Positions 45,929 to 57,377 of a stretch of DNA of 64,000 nucleotides are shown in pieces. The notes beneath the pieces are model-generated. The model searched no databases and was not told the origin of the DNA. It was given only the letters and a program-made list of their open reading frames with translations. Each line of letters starts with the position of its first letter. Position 1 is the first letter of the stretch. Origin of the DNA: Diphasiastrum complanatum (Eukaryota; Streptophyta; Lycopodiopsida; Lycopodiales; Lycopodiaceae); contig CM055092.1 of NCBI GenBank assembly GCA_029204225.1, positions 11,984,310 through 12,048,309 of the forward strand, read 5' to 3'. Position numbers and translations under genes: made by a program.

Positions 45929-47539
45929 TCATGGTAATTTGGAAGCTGTTAAAGAATTTCTCGTATGGTCAGCAAGTTGTTCTTGGGTTTGCTGTTGTTG
46001 TTGAGCTTGGCGTTGAGCTCGAGTTAGGACCCTAACAGGTTCTAAAGATATATGTCGGGCTAGTAGGATCTTGTTTGGTTGCTTTAGGCAATCTTTGAAG
46101 CTGTGTTTCCGAACACACTCTGGACATTCAGCATGGTATTGGTTTTTATCTTTACAATCAACCATGAAATGTCATGTTTCGCCACAGATGAAACATTTGT
46201 TGCTCATGGGTCCTTGGACAATTGCATAACCATCTTGGATGGATAACAATCCTGGAGTTTCGAGATTTGGGAAATACTCATCTCGTTTGCATGAGCATGA
46301 GGTATCCTCATGATAGTGTGTGGAACTACCAGAAGTGGGTGTGGCATCTTGATGGTATGATGGATCATAGGAGTGATCGACAAAATGGATTTGAATTGAG
46401 TCTTTATAGGGACGATGTTTTTGTGCTCCTACGTCTGGATGGCCCCTTGGAGGCAAACCTAAGAGTGCCAGTTGGGGGAGGCTGGTATTGGCCGCCTAAT
46501 TGGTCGTGATGCTAGTTTTGTGGATTGTAGTAGCTAAAAAGAGGAATGGCCCATGAAATCATAGATTTCACATTTAATCAAAGAAGTGTCCAGTACTAGT
46601 TGGTAAGATGGGAATTCATTTCCGTTGTGTGCTCCTTTGCAGTGAGGGCACCAGGTATTGTCACGTCGATGTTGTAGCTGGCCAGTGCGTAGCTGACCTA
46701 GCATGGAACTTTGTATAGACCGTAGGGTGTTCTGATACTCCTTCGTAAGTTTCTCCATTTGTTGTTGGTGTTGCTGGTTAAACAACTCCATCTGAGATTT
46801 CCACAGTTGTTCTCAAGTTTTGTCATTCGGTTTAGATTCTTGGACAGCACGGTGTGCTCTCCATTCTCTAGGTTCATCAACATCCGATCCTTCGTTCTCT
46901 TCTCAGATGGTGTCAGACATGGCTTGTTTTAAGGATGTGTATTTATCACTAGATCTGAGCTCACATTTGATCCATCTGGGAAGTCCGACTAGAAACCAGA
47001 TGATGAGCATTGATTTCGTGGGTTGTTCTTGTACTTGACTTTTTAAGCGTTTAAATTGTTCGATATAGTCACGTACTTTTTCATCCTTTTTCATTTTGAT
47101 ATTACTTAGTATGACAAAGGGACTCTAGTATCAAATAAAATGGTTTGAATCACTTGATGAAGGATTCTTTAAAGAGTGAACAATCTCGTTTATCTTCACG
47201 ATCCAGGTTGAAGAACCATTCACGTGCTCGATCGATTATGGTCATCGAGAAAAGTTGGACCATGGCTTCAGGAGATGTCTCACCATAGACATCGCATGCA
47301 TTTTCAAAGACTTGGAGAAATCTCTGAGGGTCTGAAATTCCGTCGTTCTTAGGAAGGACTAGCTTGGGTGTGTATTTTTCAGAACGAGGTCCGTGGTTGG
47401 CAAAAGCCCCATTTAAGTGAGCTCTTGCATGAGAAGGCTCAGCAGCATGAAATTGTGGTTGGTCATAGGCAACTTCAGCTCGTGTTGGTTTCCACCTCTC
47501 GAAAGGGTTTGTGGATGGCTCATGGACTTGTGATTTCAT
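45929..47539 (-). pseudogene. Gypsy gag with zinc-binding segment (relic)
   Basis: The gag core at 47539-46903 reads DPQRFLQVFENACDVYGETS, IDRAREWFFNLDRED and VRDYIEQFKRLKSQVQ, the pattern of the retrotransposon gag domain (PF03732-like). A Gln-rich coiled segment follows (46883-46534). Two Cys-containing segments come next: HCKGAHNGNEF (46600s) and DCKDKNQYHAECPECVRKHS (46165-45929); the second resembles a zinc knuckle. Several frame changes separate these pieces. Confidence 0.82.
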
Positions 47540-47699
47540 GCGAGAGTATCGATTGTATCTGGCTTGCTTTGTGGAAGGAGGTACCGTCTCGGGTGGATAG
47601 TCCTATGTGGAATTGGGATCATAATGATGATCCGTGTGGAAGGGCTAGAATATCTTGGTGTTGTGTGGTTTGGTTTTTTATTTTTAAACACACTCTGGA

Positions 47700-47860
47700 T
47701 GTAAAATATATTAAGATTTATTAATCAGAGTATTGTAATTTGTGCGTATCCCAATGGCACAGTGTTCAAGATAGAGGTAGTGCAAAAGAACTTGGCTGAT
47801 AGTTGTGGCAACTGGCTAGTGTAAAAGTCTAGTAAAAAATGGAGTTGACTTTCAAGTAGG

Positions 47861-47927
<67 letters not shown>

Positions 47928-50900
47928 TACATAACATCCAACACTCACAAAAGCTCCATATTCCTTTTTGTTCATGTTGACTGGGAAGGCGATAGGCATA
48001 TCCAAAGTAAGATCAGCCATTGGAATGTTACTTCAAATTTCTTTTGATATGGACCAAAATTGTGAAATTCAATTCAAAGCATCGACTTGGCAGTTTCACA
48101 GTTGCCATCACATTTTGAAATGATTCCAAAACATCCAGCAAGCATCAGACATGACATGTAGCGATTTCTAAAAAATCAAAAAAAAATTACATAAAATACC
48201 TAGTCACTGGGAAATCTGCTTTTCGAGTAGCTTTTTATAAAATTGTATTCTAGCATGAAATTGCATTGATGAACCTACTGTGCCACCTTGTATCATGCAT
48301 CCAAACATGCATACAGGTCCATCCAAACATTTTCAACATTGGAAAAGCACTATACTGGTATACAGGCATGCATGCAATAAGAACAAGTTGGAAATTTTTC
48401 AAATTTTATTCTAAAAATTGCCAAACTTCCGACGACCATAACTTTTGCTACAAGACTTCGATTTGGTCGCTGTAAAGCACAGTACAGAGGGAGAGGAGGT
48501 TAGCAAGAACTTGCCATGTCACTCTACCACCTAGGCTTCACATGTGCAATATGTAACAGCCAGAAATTGTAATAGGAGGGCGCACTTTCTATAGGTGGTA
48601 TACACAAAAATCCTACTCCAGCCCAATATGCATACAATAAGAGGTTACAAGCACTCTTATAAGGTTCATTGAAGAGGCATAGAGTCTTTTATCAAGTCCA
48701 GCAAGTAATCATAAGCTCAGATCATGCAAAAATTGCATTTATGGAGTCCTTCAACGAGCAAAACTTAAGATAATGGTGCCTAAGACCCCGGACACCAAAT
48801 TGGGTGCATGATGGCTCAAATCAGAGGCAATCCATCATGTCTTTAATCTTGTAGAAAGATGAAACAAGATTAGACCACCTATTGAGAGTTATTCAAGCTC
48901 AAAAAACCACAAAAATACACTATTTTTTGACTTTTTGAGACCCTTAATGGTGTCCAAACCTAACCAAACTTCATGAAAGCCTTAGGACAGCATCATTACA
49001 CCTTGAAAACGTGCATGTGAAATACTAGCCATGGATTTTACGAATATCACCAAAAATATTGAAAACCCCACTAAAAAAATTTAACCATTTTTGACATTTT
49101 TCAACCATTTTTGCAATTTTTTGTGGATCAAACCCACATGCAAGTGGAATCAGGCCATATCTACTGTAATTAGATTACATGAAAGCACTAAAAGTTCTGA
49201 TTTCAGTCAAGCATGGTTCATATAGCCATGGTGATTGAGTGCAAGAGAGGAGAAGATCCTGGCTTCATGAATCACAAAATCCAGTTGAGAGATGGGCGAG
49301 TTTCACCAGTATATATGATCTCCATTAGGGAGAGCATATTATTCCTTCTAGGATCCCATACAACCCAATTATAAGCAATTGACCTCCTATTCTTGCATAA
49401 TAGCAGTCAAACACCATGCAAGTGCTCCAGAGTCCAAATATGGGTCTGGGCCCTCATAAGATTATTAATTACATTATCGACCAAGTCCAGCACTAATAAC
49501 CTTATACACTGGAGTACCAGCTATCCACATTAGGAATTATTCTGAATCCCACATACTGGACATGGAAGTAACACCATGTCCACGTCTACGTGTTGGAATG
49601 CGACATGTTGGATTGTGACAGCTATTTCAAAAATTAGTTGTCGCCACAGTTTGCCAACCATTGGACATTCAATTTGGGAATTTTTGCATAGGTGTCAGAT
49701 TGTGACACTTCGAGTTGTGACAGCTTATAAAATTTCAAAAAATCTGTCGGACACCCACATCGTAGTGCCCATAGTCTATTATTGTGATAATGGTAATCAA
49801 GGAATTTAATATTTACATGCTTTGGTATAATTGTGCTTGATTTTCAAGCAACACCCATCTAGATGTGTGAGAAGTTTAAATCGTTAGCGATTCCAACAAC
49901 CATCAATATACGTAGATTAGCTATAAAATATCACTCAATAAGGACCTATAATGAGGTTGAAAAAAAAGATCAGTCAAGCAACACTGTTATCTTTATCTCT
50001 TCTATCATATTCACTCAATATGTTACCCATTTGCTACTACCTTCTCTATTAACTCGTGATCCTTTTCTAGTAGTTTCAATCTTGTAGGGGCAAACTAGAT
50101 TAAGTTGACTCTAGTGGTTCTCATACAACTGTTGTGGATTTTCTAAAGTTAGTGGCCTACCCATGAAATGCACGACCACAATGGTCAGCATCAACAAAAA
50201 AAAAAGAACATTGGTGTGGTTTATCAAATATAGCATCACAATAATAACCTTTCCCAAGTCAACAACCAAATTTTTTGATGACATGATCTAACCTTGAGAA
50301 GGGGTTGTTTCATAAACAACATTGTTATGGTTTAGTTGCTTTGAATTTCATGGGGAGCTACTTTATTACATGCATGAAAGAGTTTTCATCACCCTTCATT
50401 GAATGTTGTTCTAGCCCCAACACCCCCCCCTCCCCAAAGACTCAGATCCCTCCCTCTCCACCTACAAACTCCTTTGGTTGTGCTCTCTTGGAACTCGTGT
50501 AGTCTCTCCCTCCTCTCATGCCCACCCTCGTTGTCCTTGTAGCTTCTTGGTGTCCTTCCACTCACTAAGTGAATTACTTTGGTTTGTATTAAAAAAATTT
50601 GAACCTACGATTTCATAGAAAGCCTTTCTATTTTCTCTCTCTTTTGTTGAAAGCATGCTTATTAAGGCCTATAAAACCTTTATGTCTAGTTGGGAATAAG
50701 TATTTAATTGGACAAGCACACCTAGGGGTCACTAAAACCACCCAAGTCCATTAACTAGCTACCAATTTCAAGTTTGAAAGACCAAAAGTTTGCATGGCGG
50801 GAAATCAATCATTGAAAAATTGAAGGATTAGCTCTTGAGAGTTGAGTTTTTGAAGCAAGAAATCAAAGTGAATTGAAGATTGGAAAGGAAAAAAAATCAG

Positions 50901-51270
50901 CCAAGCTAAAAGATGGCTTCTCACAAAAAAGGAGCAAAGCACTACATTGAGTGTACTTGTGCAACCCATCATGAATGACCACCTTCATTTCTCTTTGGGC
51001 CCTTCCACATACTGGCACTTGAAACATAGAAAAACACATATGCCTTTTTTTTTTCTTTCCTTCGGCCTTGGCCCCTCCCCAAAATGGCACTTTAAAGTGA
51101 ATTTGTAGTAAAAGACAAATTGTCTCAAAAGGCATCAAAATGGACCCCCCTCCCCTCCCCTCTTAAACATGAGGGTACTAGGTACTGTCCTTTAGTGCAA
51201 GGTACTGTGTTCTCAGTGCTCTGTATTTTATCATGCTATGACACTATCAGCATCTCCGTACCTCCATAGC
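47700..51270. other. Stretch without recognised genes
   Basis: Holds a GT run and an adjoining GA run (about 47862-47926), homopolymer tracts near 50423-50435 and 51144-51160, and no supported reading frame. The part 48550-49560 might be decayed element DNA but shows no diagnostic motif. Confidence 0.5.
47862..47926. repeat. (GT)n(GA)n compound microsatellite
   Basis: About 21 GT units run directly into about 11 GA units. Confidence 0.95.
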
Positions 51271-51271
51271 C

Positions 51272-51328
<57 letters not shown>

Positions 51329-51446
51329 TGGGTGGAGGGATTGTTGAATGTTCTGTGTGATGGATCATTGGGATGCATTGTAGCTGACAATGCAATCATC
51401 CTCATACCCACAAAGACATGATGATAATACCCACAAAGACATGATG
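51271..51446. repeat. (GA)n microsatellite and perfect short tandem repeat
   Basis: GA units run from about 51279 to 51326. A perfect head-to-tail duplication of a unit of about 23 bases containing ATACCCACAAAGACATGATG follows at about 51403-51448. Confidence 0.88.
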
Positions 51447-51670
51447 ATAGAATGATTGAGAGCAGCAATGAACAGATATGTCCGTACCAATTACATCTTA
51501 GATTGCTCAGAGATATGGACAGATTGCATGGTTGTGTGCCTTTAAGCTTTCTCTAGCGCTCAGATCAGATGTAGGTATAGATCACAGGTAGGTATAGATC
51601 GGGTGTGAAATTGTATGTATGTGTTTGTGTGTGTGTGTGTGGGCGGGGTTGGGTGCTTGGGATCTAGGTG

Positions 51671-53524
51671 ATGGACAAGATAATTGTTGGGGTGTATATA
51701 GGATTGCTGGTAATGTCGTATGCAGCCTTCTACAACACTTCGAGTGACTTCACGATACGTCCATTACATGTCCAGTTCTCTGCACGTCTGGATAGCATCT
51801 ACCGCACGAGAGATAAGGAGTTGTCGTTGGTGGCACAAACCGAAAACATCGTATATTTCTTTGTCATATATCATGTCATTACAAGGGAAACCATTATCTA
51901 TCTCTGTTTACTCGTGCTGCCTTTAATTCTGACTGTAAAGTGTAGAAATATACTGATGCTTCATTCTGTATTCTGTTTTGTATCGCTTGACATTTCAGAA
52001 GTGATAATTCGAATTAAAACATTCTCTCTACAATCACTCTCCATCGATGCTTGATATCAGATTACTTGGTAGAAGATTTCTTAGTACAATAAACTAAGAA
52101 CTTTCCCACCAGTGCTCCTTTTAAATTTCTACTCCGCTGGGTTTTTAATTTTGTCTGTGGCTTTAACAAAGTTGATGAATTGGCATTCTTGCAGGGTGCT
52201 TAGACACAAAAATTTTCTCTTCATCTGATTCTGTTTCTGGGTGTTCACCCCGCCCCCCACCCCCCCCCCCCCCCCCGTGACTTTCTCGTTTTTTTATAGA
52301 AGCCATTCTGTGAATTAGTTTTTGATTTCAGTAGCTTGTACGTTGCAATTTACAGCTTCGACTCGTCTAAGCTCCTAAATCTGGATAGTGCAGACAAAGA
52401 AAGAGCTTTGGGATTTAGAAACAATTTTGAGGAGTGCATCTTTTCGCAACAAGACAATAATCTTGACAACGATCAATGAGGCCTGGGCAGCACCCAATTC
52501 TTTGATTGATATTTTCATGGAAAGCTTTCATGTTGGTGACGGAACACAAGACTTATTGGACCATGTGCTGATGGTTGCACTTGACCAAAAAGCTTACGAT
52601 CGGTGTCAAGCCATTCACGTACATTGCTTCAAACTTATGACAGAAGTAGATCTGTCCGGCGAGAAGCTTTTCATGACAAAAGATTATGTAAAACTGGTTT
52701 GGAAAAGGATTGATTTGATGAGGATTGTTCTGAAGATGGGCTACAATCTTGTATTTTCAGTAAGTTCTATGTACTTGCTTGTCAACAGTGCCCATGTTTT
52801 ACTTTTTTACACCTGATTTTTTGGAGATAATCAACCCGGTAAGTCCTACAATCATGTAACAAGATGGCCTAGCATGGATGCACCTCAAGCAGGTACCTGT
52901 AAATTTGATGAGGGTGGTTCTCAATTGATCTGTAACCTTTTGCATATTTGAATGGGCTTTAGCTTATGTAATGCCCACAAGAAGTAGAATTTTCATTTTC
53001 CTAAACTATGATCCATGTTGCAGGATGCAGACATTCTATGGCTTAGAGACCCTTTTTCATATCTTTCGATAGATGCAGTCGATGCTGCATTTTCCTGTGA
53101 TTTTTTCAATGGAAATGAAACGGACCTCGCTAACACACCAAATACAGGTTTTTTGTATTTCCAATCAACTAACAGGACACTGGAGCTCTTCAATTTGTGG
53201 ATGAGATTTCGAGAATTTCATCCTTCAATGCATGATCAGGATGTGATGGGAATTATGAAGAGCAGCAAAGAGTTTGCAAATTTGAAAATTAAAGTCAGGT
53301 TTCTGAACACCAATATCATCAGTGGATTTTGCTCTGTAAGCCAAGAATTTGAAAACATTTGCACTATGCATGCCAATTGCTGTACTTCGATTGAGAGGAA
53401 AATGCATGATCTCAGGCTTGTACTTAGAAGATGGAAGTATTTGAAATCGCACAAACGTGCCAGAAAGAAGTTGAAACGCATCCCCTGGAGAGTTCCAAAA
53501 GAGTGTGTACGCTCATGGACATGA
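51671..53524 (+). CDS. Nucleotide-diphospho-sugar transferase family protein (PF03407-like)
   Basis: Plant Golgi-type glycosyltransferase candidate, similar in pattern to the uncharacterised At4g15970-like group. There are three exons: 51671-51850, 52394-52759 and 53024-53524, giving 348 residues. All introns have GT and AG ends (GTATAT...GTGCAG; GTAAGT...TTGCAG) and phase 0. The N terminus has a signal-anchor-like hydrophobic stretch (IIVGVYIGLLVMSYAAF, residues 4-20). Exon 2 carries NKTIILTTINEAWA, LMVALDQKAYDRC and IDLMRIVLKMGYNLVFS. Exon 3 opens with the DxD metal/sugar-nucleotide motif DADILWLRDPF (residues 183-193) and contains NTGFLYFQSTNRT, MHDQDVMG and CTMHANCCTSIERKMHDLR, all family landmarks. 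It has normal length and no lesion. Sugar donor and acceptor cannot be told from sequence. A broken copy lies 8.9 kb upstream. Confidence 0.92.
52260..52276. repeat. Poly-C tract in intron 1 of the transferase gene
   Basis: Seventeen consecutive C, preceded by CGCCCCCCA, in the intron between exons 1 and 2. Confidence 0.95.
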
Positions 53525-54699
53525 GACTTCGGTCCCATAATACGTGAGAAGAGATTGATCATGCAACATACCTGACTTAACCAAATCAGTAAGTGATTTC
53601 AGCTCTAGAAACCAAGTTTAGCAAGATATTTTGCAGGAACACATACATCGGGCAAGGTAAATTTTTTTGTCACATACAGAAACACCAAATAGGTGTAGTA
53701 TATTATTGATCAATAAAACTTCTTCTTAGATCTCAAGCATTGCACATCCCTCTACCTGTGAGGCATACCTTGAATTTGATAAACAATAAGTTGGTCATCT
53801 CTATGTATCCATGGTCCAAGTCTTCTTCCACAAAAGTTTTTTCATGAATATTATTATTTTACTGATTGTTTCATTAAATACCATTAGTCTTCTTCAAGGT
53901 CTCAATGACGTTCTTGTATAGACTTGTTTATTGTTGCAGATAGGGGGATGTTGGGTGCTTGTCCTAATCTTCCTTGTTTGTATTGTGCCTGAAAGAGAAA
54001 ACTATATTCAGCATTTAGACTCCACAGAGGCACACATGAACAAAAGTAGACATATGGACATGATTAGGAGATGATTTGAAATTTGTATCACTTGGAGATG
54101 ATTAATGTTGCTTGAAATTTTGTCTGAAAGAAATTGTATTTTTGTCATTCTACACAAATCATATATTCAAAACCCTGATTGACCCTTTAAGTTTGCCCAT
54201 CTTTTTGGAAATGCACTTTTATGACTCACAGATTTTGTTCTCAACTTGGAAAGTACTTGAATGTGATTACTTACTTTGGTCATCCTTAGTTGAGATTATG
54301 AACTTCAACATTGAAAGTTGTTAGCAATGCATATTAAATTATAACAAACTTTAGGAATATGACAGGAGTATTAGTTTGTGTCACTCAAATATTTAAATCA
54401 CTTGCAGCATTAGATGTCAAAATTTGATATGATTACTTGAAAATATATCATATGTTGTCACTATATACAAACCATATCCCTAAAAATTTGAGTGACTTCT
54501 TCAATAATGTTGTTCTTATATAGAACCATGGCTTTGAAAATTTAAGGACCCTTTCAATTTGCCATCCTCCTTGGGGTGTTTATGCATACACAACTATGTT
54601 CTCAACTTGGTTAACACATATTTCATTTGATCTCCCTCTATTACTTTGCTTACGTATTAATTGTAGGTAATCTTACAATGAGATCCGTTCATATGGTAC
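53525..54699. other. Stretch downstream of the transferase gene
   Basis: AT-rich, probably containing the 3' untranslated region (AATAAAAC at about 53712). No gene is supported. Confidence 0.5.
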
Positions 54700-55160
54700 A
54701 CACAATAACATATCGCGCAAATTCCGACGTCCGCGTCCGACGTATGCTCGAAAATTTCATAATCCGTCGCAATCCGACACGTCGAGGTCCGACGTCCCAG
54801 TAAAAAATCTGAATATCAGAGTCCGACGATCGGGAAATATGGGCGGCAACCAATTTTTCAAAGGCACATCGGAGTCCGACATGTCGGAGTCCGACATGTC
54901 GGAGTCCGACATGTCGGAGTCCGACATGTCGGATTCCGACATGCAGACGTGGATATGACCTGTCACAGATTTTTAAAGAAAAATACGTGTAATACGACGT
55001 GGACGTCGGACTCCGACGTGCATCGGATTCCGACCTCCACGTCAGCAAGCCAAAAAGCATGTCCATGGCATCTAGCACATTTGTCCGGGCCTGAATGGGC
55101 ACAGATGTCGGATTCTGACATGTTTGAAGGCCGTCGAATTTCGACGTCTATTTCAATCTT
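54700..55160. repeat. Palindromic 15-bp satellite (TCGGAGTCCGA core) with scattered half-units
   Basis: Five tandem 15-base units of the form ATGTCGGAGTCCGAC at about 54867-54942 (the last with ATTCC), each nearly its own reverse complement. Single or paired copies of TCCGACGT, CGTCGGA and TCGGATTCCGAC lie on both sides from 54725 to 55150. Both strands can be read as Ser-Asp-Met repeats, but that is a by-product of the repeat. The island is much more CpG-rich than its AT-rich flanks. Confidence 0.9.
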
Positions 55161-55379
55161 CCAATTCGTGCGATCCAGCACCTTCTCTTTCACTTTGTCT
55201 TTTGCAGATTTGAGTGTCTTTGGAGCGATTGAGGGCAACCAATGCTTGAGGGCTTGAAGATCAATGCTTGAAGGTGCTTGAAGGTCATTGTTTGAGGTTG
55301 GTGCTTGATTTTTGTTTGTTTTGCTTTTTGTTTCTTTGTTTGAGGTTGATGTTTGTTTGTTTGTTTTAAGAGGAGATAG

Positions 55380-55401
55380 AGAGTGTGAAAGATAAAACGA
55401 G

Positions 55402-55493
<92 letters not shown>

Positions 55494-55692
55494 TGTGTGT
55501 GTGTTTTTAAATTTTGCATTGATTTAAATGGTTTTGAATGGTCTTGTAATAGATTATTAGTATTATTTAGGATAGTAGATTTAGGATTATTAGATTTGTA
55601 ATTTGTGAGAGAGAAAGAGAGAGAGGAGGCGAAGTGTACATGTATGGTTAAAGATATTGAAACATTTTAGAGTCTTTTTTAAAAATAAAGTA

Positions 55693-55771
<79 letters not shown>

Positions 55772-55953
55772 TGTGTGTGTTTTTTTTGTAAACATGTTAA
55801 TCATTCTACATTGATTTAAGATTTAAGATGAGAGAGAGAGAGAGAAGGGAAGAAGTGTGTATGTATTGTGTCTTGCATTTTGAATTGAAGATAATGAAGA
55901 AAGAAAGAGAGAGTGTGTGTGATTTGATTAAGATTTAGGGTAGTAGATGAGTA

Positions 55954-55992
<39 letters not shown>

Positions 55993-56029
55993 TGTTCAAC
56001 ATTTTGCATTGATTTAAAATTTAAGATGT

Positions 56030-56100
<71 letters not shown>

Positions 56101-56353
56101 TGTGTGTGTGTGTGTGTTTTGTATTATGCATTAGTTTAGGGTATTAAAGAGTGATAGATAAATAAATAGTGTTTGATATAAAATTATAAATATTGTTATT
56201 AATAGATTGTTAATAGATTGTTAGAATTATTTAAGATAGTGTATGTGTAATTGAGAGTATGTGTATGTGTTTTGAAATTTGCGTTGAACTATAATTTAAG
56301 TTAATAGACAAATAGATATAGATAGTGTTGGGTAGTAATATTTATAATTGTGT

Positions 56354-56431
<78 letters not shown>

Positions 56432-56540
56432 TGGTTAACATTTTGCATTGATTTAAAATTTAAGATTATAGATAAATACATAGTCTATGGTAGTAATAGA
56501 TTGTTAGATTTATATTTATTTTGGACTAAGAATAATAGAT

Positions 56541-56619
<79 letters not shown>

Positions 56620-56718
56620 TGTGTGTATGTGTGTGTGTGTGTTTTGTATTATGCGTTAGTTTAGGGTATTTAAGAGTGATAGGTAAATAAATAGTGTTTG
56701 ATAGAATTTATATTGGAT

Positions 56719-56754
<36 letters not shown>

Positions 56755-56760
56755 TGTTTT
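55380..56760. repeat. Composite microsatellite field in tandem higher-order arrangement
   Basis: GA runs at about 55405-55490, 55696-55769, 56069-56097, 56355-56420, 56586-56616 and 56721-56752; GT runs at 55491-55504, 55956-55989, 56097-56117 and 56542-56587; an AT run at 56033-56069. Between them recur two spacer phrases: CATTTTGCATTGATTTAAA (near 55510, 56000 and 56438) and GTATTATGC(A/G)TTAGTTTAGG (near 56122 and 56647, about 525 bases apart). The field is therefore a diverged tandem array, not unrelated microsatellites. Confidence 0.88.
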
Positions 56761-57370
56761 GATTAAGATTTATAGTAGTAGATGACTAGATAGTGTTTGA
56801 TGGTAATTGTATGTTTGAATTTGCTTATGATAATGGTTCAATTGTGTAATATAGTGTTGTTTTTTAATTGCTTGTGCATGTGACAAAAATATTCAAAAAA
56901 AAAGAGCAAGAGTTTAAAGAGCGAGCAATTGCACATTTGCACTTAAGCTTCAAGTGAAGCTTTGAGTGAGTTTACCAGTGAGTTTGTGTTGTTTCAATTT
57001 GTTTTATTATTAGAATACGTTATCTAACATAGTAAGAAATTAAATGTAATTCATAATTTTCATTTTGTTCAAAGCAATATCGTATTTTATCGCATACACT
57101 AGCAATTAATTAATATGCAAAGGTGAAATGTAAATAATTAAAATCCCCAATCCTAGGAAGGTGTGTAGTCCTTACTTTTCTCTCGTTAAAGGCGAGGTTC
57201 TAATCTTTCCTTCTTGCATGGAAAAACCTACACGTCGCAGGGAGGGAATATGTGGTGACATTCTGAAATAGGACATAACCGCAAGGTTCGGGTATTATAA
57301 TTATCACATTCAACTCTATCTATAAAAATATACATAAAAAATACTGCGATGAATATAAAAAAAAGAATGA
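56761..57370. other. Stretch without recognised genes, at the 3' side of the CACTA relic
   Basis: No coding motif. It should contain the 3' end of the CACTA element, but no convincing CACTA terminal repeat could be fixed. Confidence 0.4.
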
Positions 57371-57377
57371 TAGATAA

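Larger units (their letters stand above)
43740..47640 (-). mobile_element. Ty3/gypsy retrotransposon relic
   Basis: Minus-strand element with gag at high coordinates and integrase at low coordinates, in the gypsy order gag, protease, reverse transcriptase, RNase H, integrase. It ends inside the integrase, and no LTR, primer-binding site or target duplication could be assigned on either side; the limits given are approximate. It lies where intron 2 and exon 3 of the transferase pseudogene should be. Frameshifts and stops occur between all domains. Confidence 0.85.

Noticed and set aside
46222-46509. Plus-strand 95-codon frame across the gypsy gag (also 47368-47724)
   Set aside because: Antisense to identified gypsy domains; no motif of its own.
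51720-51926. Alternative plus-strand frame over exon 1 of the transferase gene
   Set aside because: Out of frame with the exon whose splice sites and N-terminal membrane anchor fit the gene model.
54860-54945. CRISPR-like array
   Set aside because: The palindromic units are directly tandem without unique spacers and the DNA is plant nuclear.
54757-54966. Ser-Asp-Met repeat protein
   Set aside because: It is the translation of the palindromic 15-bp satellite; other frames on the same strand give equally regular repeats and there is no gene context.
57096-57117. CACTAGCAATTAATTAATATGC as the CACTA terminal repeat
   Set aside because: Only the five-base word fits, there is no partner at the truncated other side, and the word occurs by chance in AT-rich DNA.
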